Below, in pieces: positions 6,160-7,525 of a DNA stretch of 7,525 nucleotides; position 1 is the first letter of the stretch; each line of letters begins with the position of its first letter. The position numbers were made by a program, and so were the translations under genes. Source of the stretch: an uncultured Clostridia bacterium (GTDB lineage Bacteria > Bacillota > Clostridia > Peptostreptococcales > Anaerovoracaceae); contig CAKQHH010000045.1 of NCBI GenBank assembly GCA_934234035.1, positions 1-7,525 on the forward strand, written 5' to 3'. The notes under the pieces are model-generated. The model saw nothing but the letters and a program-made list of their open reading frames with translations. It was not told the origin of the DNA and searched no databases.

Positions 6160-7338
6160 TTATTCGATGTCCTTGATGTTGCCGAAAGCCAGACCCACAT
6201 AGCCTTGGGCGTACGCGGCCGCCACCATCTCGCCCGCGCTGTTCATGTACACCCGGGTGCCGGACGACTTCTCCACGAAGGTGAAGTTCTTCTTTTTCAG
6301 CGCCGCGAGGTACTTCTGATAGGTTTTCTTCCCGGCTTTATATTGGACGGAGGTCACCCCGTCGGCCTTCTGGAATTTGCCGCGCTTTCCGTACAGCGCC
6401 CCAAAATCCGGGATTTTATATCCTTTGTAGTGCTTCGGCACCGTGACCCTGCACTTCAGGGTAATGCCGTTCCGCACCGCCGTAACGGTGCAGGTTCCGC
6501 CCTTTATCGCAGTCACCGTTCCCTTCTTGGACACCGTTGCCACCTTCTTGTTGCCGGATTTCCACCGGATGCGGCCCTTCCCGCCGGTCACCTTCAGCCG
6601 GAAACTTCGGGAATTGTAGACGGTGATTTTCTTTTTATTCAGCCGCGGGTTCACTACGGTCACCTTGCAGGTATATTTTTTCCCGCCAAAACGAGCGACC
6701 ACCTTACAGGTCCCGCTTTTCCTTCCTTTCACCACGCCCTTGCCGTTGACCGTGGCCACTTTCTTGTTGGAGCTGCTCCACTTCACACCTGTCTTCGCCC
6801 CCACCAAAACATTGGTGAACCGAGCGTTCTTCCGAATGGTTTTCTTCTTATACTTCAGCCCCTTCGGCTCCACCGTCACCTTGCACACCGCCCGGCTGCC
6901 CGACGGAAAAACCGCGCTCACCGTGCACTTCCCGGCGCTCTTGGCCGTGACCAGCCCATTTTTGTCCACCGCCGCAATCCCGGCATTGTCGGACGCCCAG
7001 GTCACACTAACCGGCAGCCCTTCCGGCTGAGTATTCACTAAAACCAGTTTCTTTTTCGCCTTGTACTTCAGATTCAACGCGGCCGGGAGCTCCCCGGACT
7101 GCGCCTCGGTCGGCGGATTTTCTTCCGGATTTCCTTCCCCCGGCGGAATCCCCGGTCCTTCCGGCGCCTCCGTTGCCCGGCCGTCCCGGCTTCCTTGACT
7201 TCTTTGACCTTCAGCAGTTGTTCCAAGCTGCCTGCTGCTACCTTTATCAGTTGCCGACCCCACCTCTGCAGCTGCAAAAGCCGGAATCACAGACACCGTC
7301 AAAATTCCTGCGAGGACCATTGCTAGAATCCGTTTCAT
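6160..7338 (-). CDS. Secreted protein with three BIG_2 (bacterial Ig-like) domains
   Basis: This predicted exported protein has 392 residues. Residues 1-24 are a Sec signal peptide: basic MKR, a hydrophobic stretch, and a likely AFA-type cleavage site near 20-24. Residues 25-85 form a low-complexity linker rich in Gly, Pro, Glu, Gln and Ser. Three BIG_2-like domains follow at about 88-157, 158-229 and 230-301; each has a KKVATV-like strand, a GxVTA-like turn, and ends in xCKVTV or xCRVTV. Each carries a Cys pair (138/152, 211/224, 283/296). The last 90 residues (302-392) are a segment I do not recognise. The domains are very lysine-rich. No LPxTG, C-terminal anchor helix or lipobox is visible, so it may be secreted free or bound by charge. 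The ATG at 7338 has GGAGG 7 bases upstream. BIG_2 domains often serve in surface adhesion, but no ligand can be inferred. Confidence 0.9.
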   Translation of the reverse strand: MKRILAMVLAGILTVSVIPAFAAAEVGSATDKGSSRQLGTTAEGQRSQGSRDGRATEAPEGPGIPPGEGNPEENPPTEAQSGELPAALNLKYKAKKKLVLVNTQPEGLPVSVTWASDNAGIAAVDKNGLVTAKSAGKCTVSAVFPSGSRAVCKVTVEPKGLKYKKKTIRKNARFTNVLVGAKTGVKWSSSNKKVATVNGKGVVKGRKSGTCKVVARFGGKKYTCKVTVVNPRLNKKKITVYNSRSFRLKVTGGKGRIRWKSGNKKVATVSKKGTVTAIKGGTCTVTAVRNGITLKCRVTVPKHYKGYKIPDFGALYGKRGKFQKADGVTSVQYKAGKKTYQKYLAALKKKNFTFVEKSSGTRVYMNSAGEMVAAAYAQGYVGLAFGNIKDIE

Positions 7339-7385
7339 ATTCTGTCCTCCACTTACAACTATTCAGGTTAACACGTCTTAATTGG

Positions 7386-7414
7386 AGTATATCAGAGCCG
7401 CCGCCCACCTGCAA
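7386..7414 (-). promoter_or_regulatory. Probable promoter of the BIG_2 protein gene, abutting the repeat array
   Basis: -10 TATACT (7391-7386, 5 of 6 matches) lies 17 bases from a weak -35 TTGCAG (7414-7409, 3 of 6). The -35 ends exactly where similarity to the 86-bp repeat begins, at about 7415. The predicted 5' UTR is about 41 bases. Confidence 0.5.
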
Positions 7415-7525
7415 GGGGCGGCGCCAACATGGGCGGCCGCCGGGCGGGATTCGGGGCGGCCTGTTGGCGTGGCCCGGCGGTGGGATAGGGATTTGCCGGC
7501 GGGGCGGCGCCAACATGGGCGGCCG
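7415..7525. repeat. Second, diverged array of the 86-bp repeat (runs off the window)
   Basis: The GGCGCCAACAT block starts at 7420 and again at 7506, an 86-bp period, in the same orientation as the left array. The complementary arms CGCCAACA (7422-7429) and TGTTGGCG (7462-7469) match the left array exactly. It differs by GGATTC instead of GAATTC, a GGGATAGG tail, and GGCGG where the left array has GCAAG. It is therefore a subfamily variant rather than a recent copy. It lies directly upstream of the BIG_2 gene. Confidence 0.93.

Overview
The window looks like ordinary chromosomal DNA from an anaerobic, low-to-mid GC Firmicute of the class Clostridia. This rests on strong AGGAGG-type ribosome binding sites, sigma-A-like promoters, a secreted protein with bacterial Ig-like group 2 (BIG_2) domains, and an AGCS amino-acid symporter beside a MATE transporter. 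Family-level placement is not possible by eye.

Layout, left to right. Bases 1-559 are a GC-rich array of six complete and one partial copies of an 86-bp tandem repeat. Bases 560-703 hold several inverted repeats, including a probable trpS terminator. trpS (tryptophanyl-tRNA synthetase) and a MATE efflux transporter lie on the minus strand. trpS appears to have its own promoter overlapping the end of the MATE gene, and a candidate 16-codon leader peptide ending in Trp. A 420-bp AT-rich divergent intergenic region separates these from agcS (sodium:alanine/glycine symporter family) on the plus strand, which has a clear TTGACA promoter and a structured 5' UTR. agcS converges on ogt (O6-alkylguanine-DNA alkyltransferase, minus strand), with a large GC-rich terminator between them. 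Next come a tRNA-Thr(CGT) with its own promoter and terminator, and a secreted three-domain BIG_2 protein, all on the minus strand. The last ~110 bases are a diverged array of the same 86-bp repeat, in the same orientation as the left array.

The genes do not form one pathway. They are separate housekeeping, transport and repair units, most with their own promoter. The least explained element is the repeat family: it flanks both sides of a 6.85-kb block, keeps its 86-bp period, and has two invariant complementary 8-base arms in every complete copy. The second point of interest is the possible peptide-based control of trpS, because no T-box is visible there. No CRISPR, integrase, transposase, phage or defence gene was seen.
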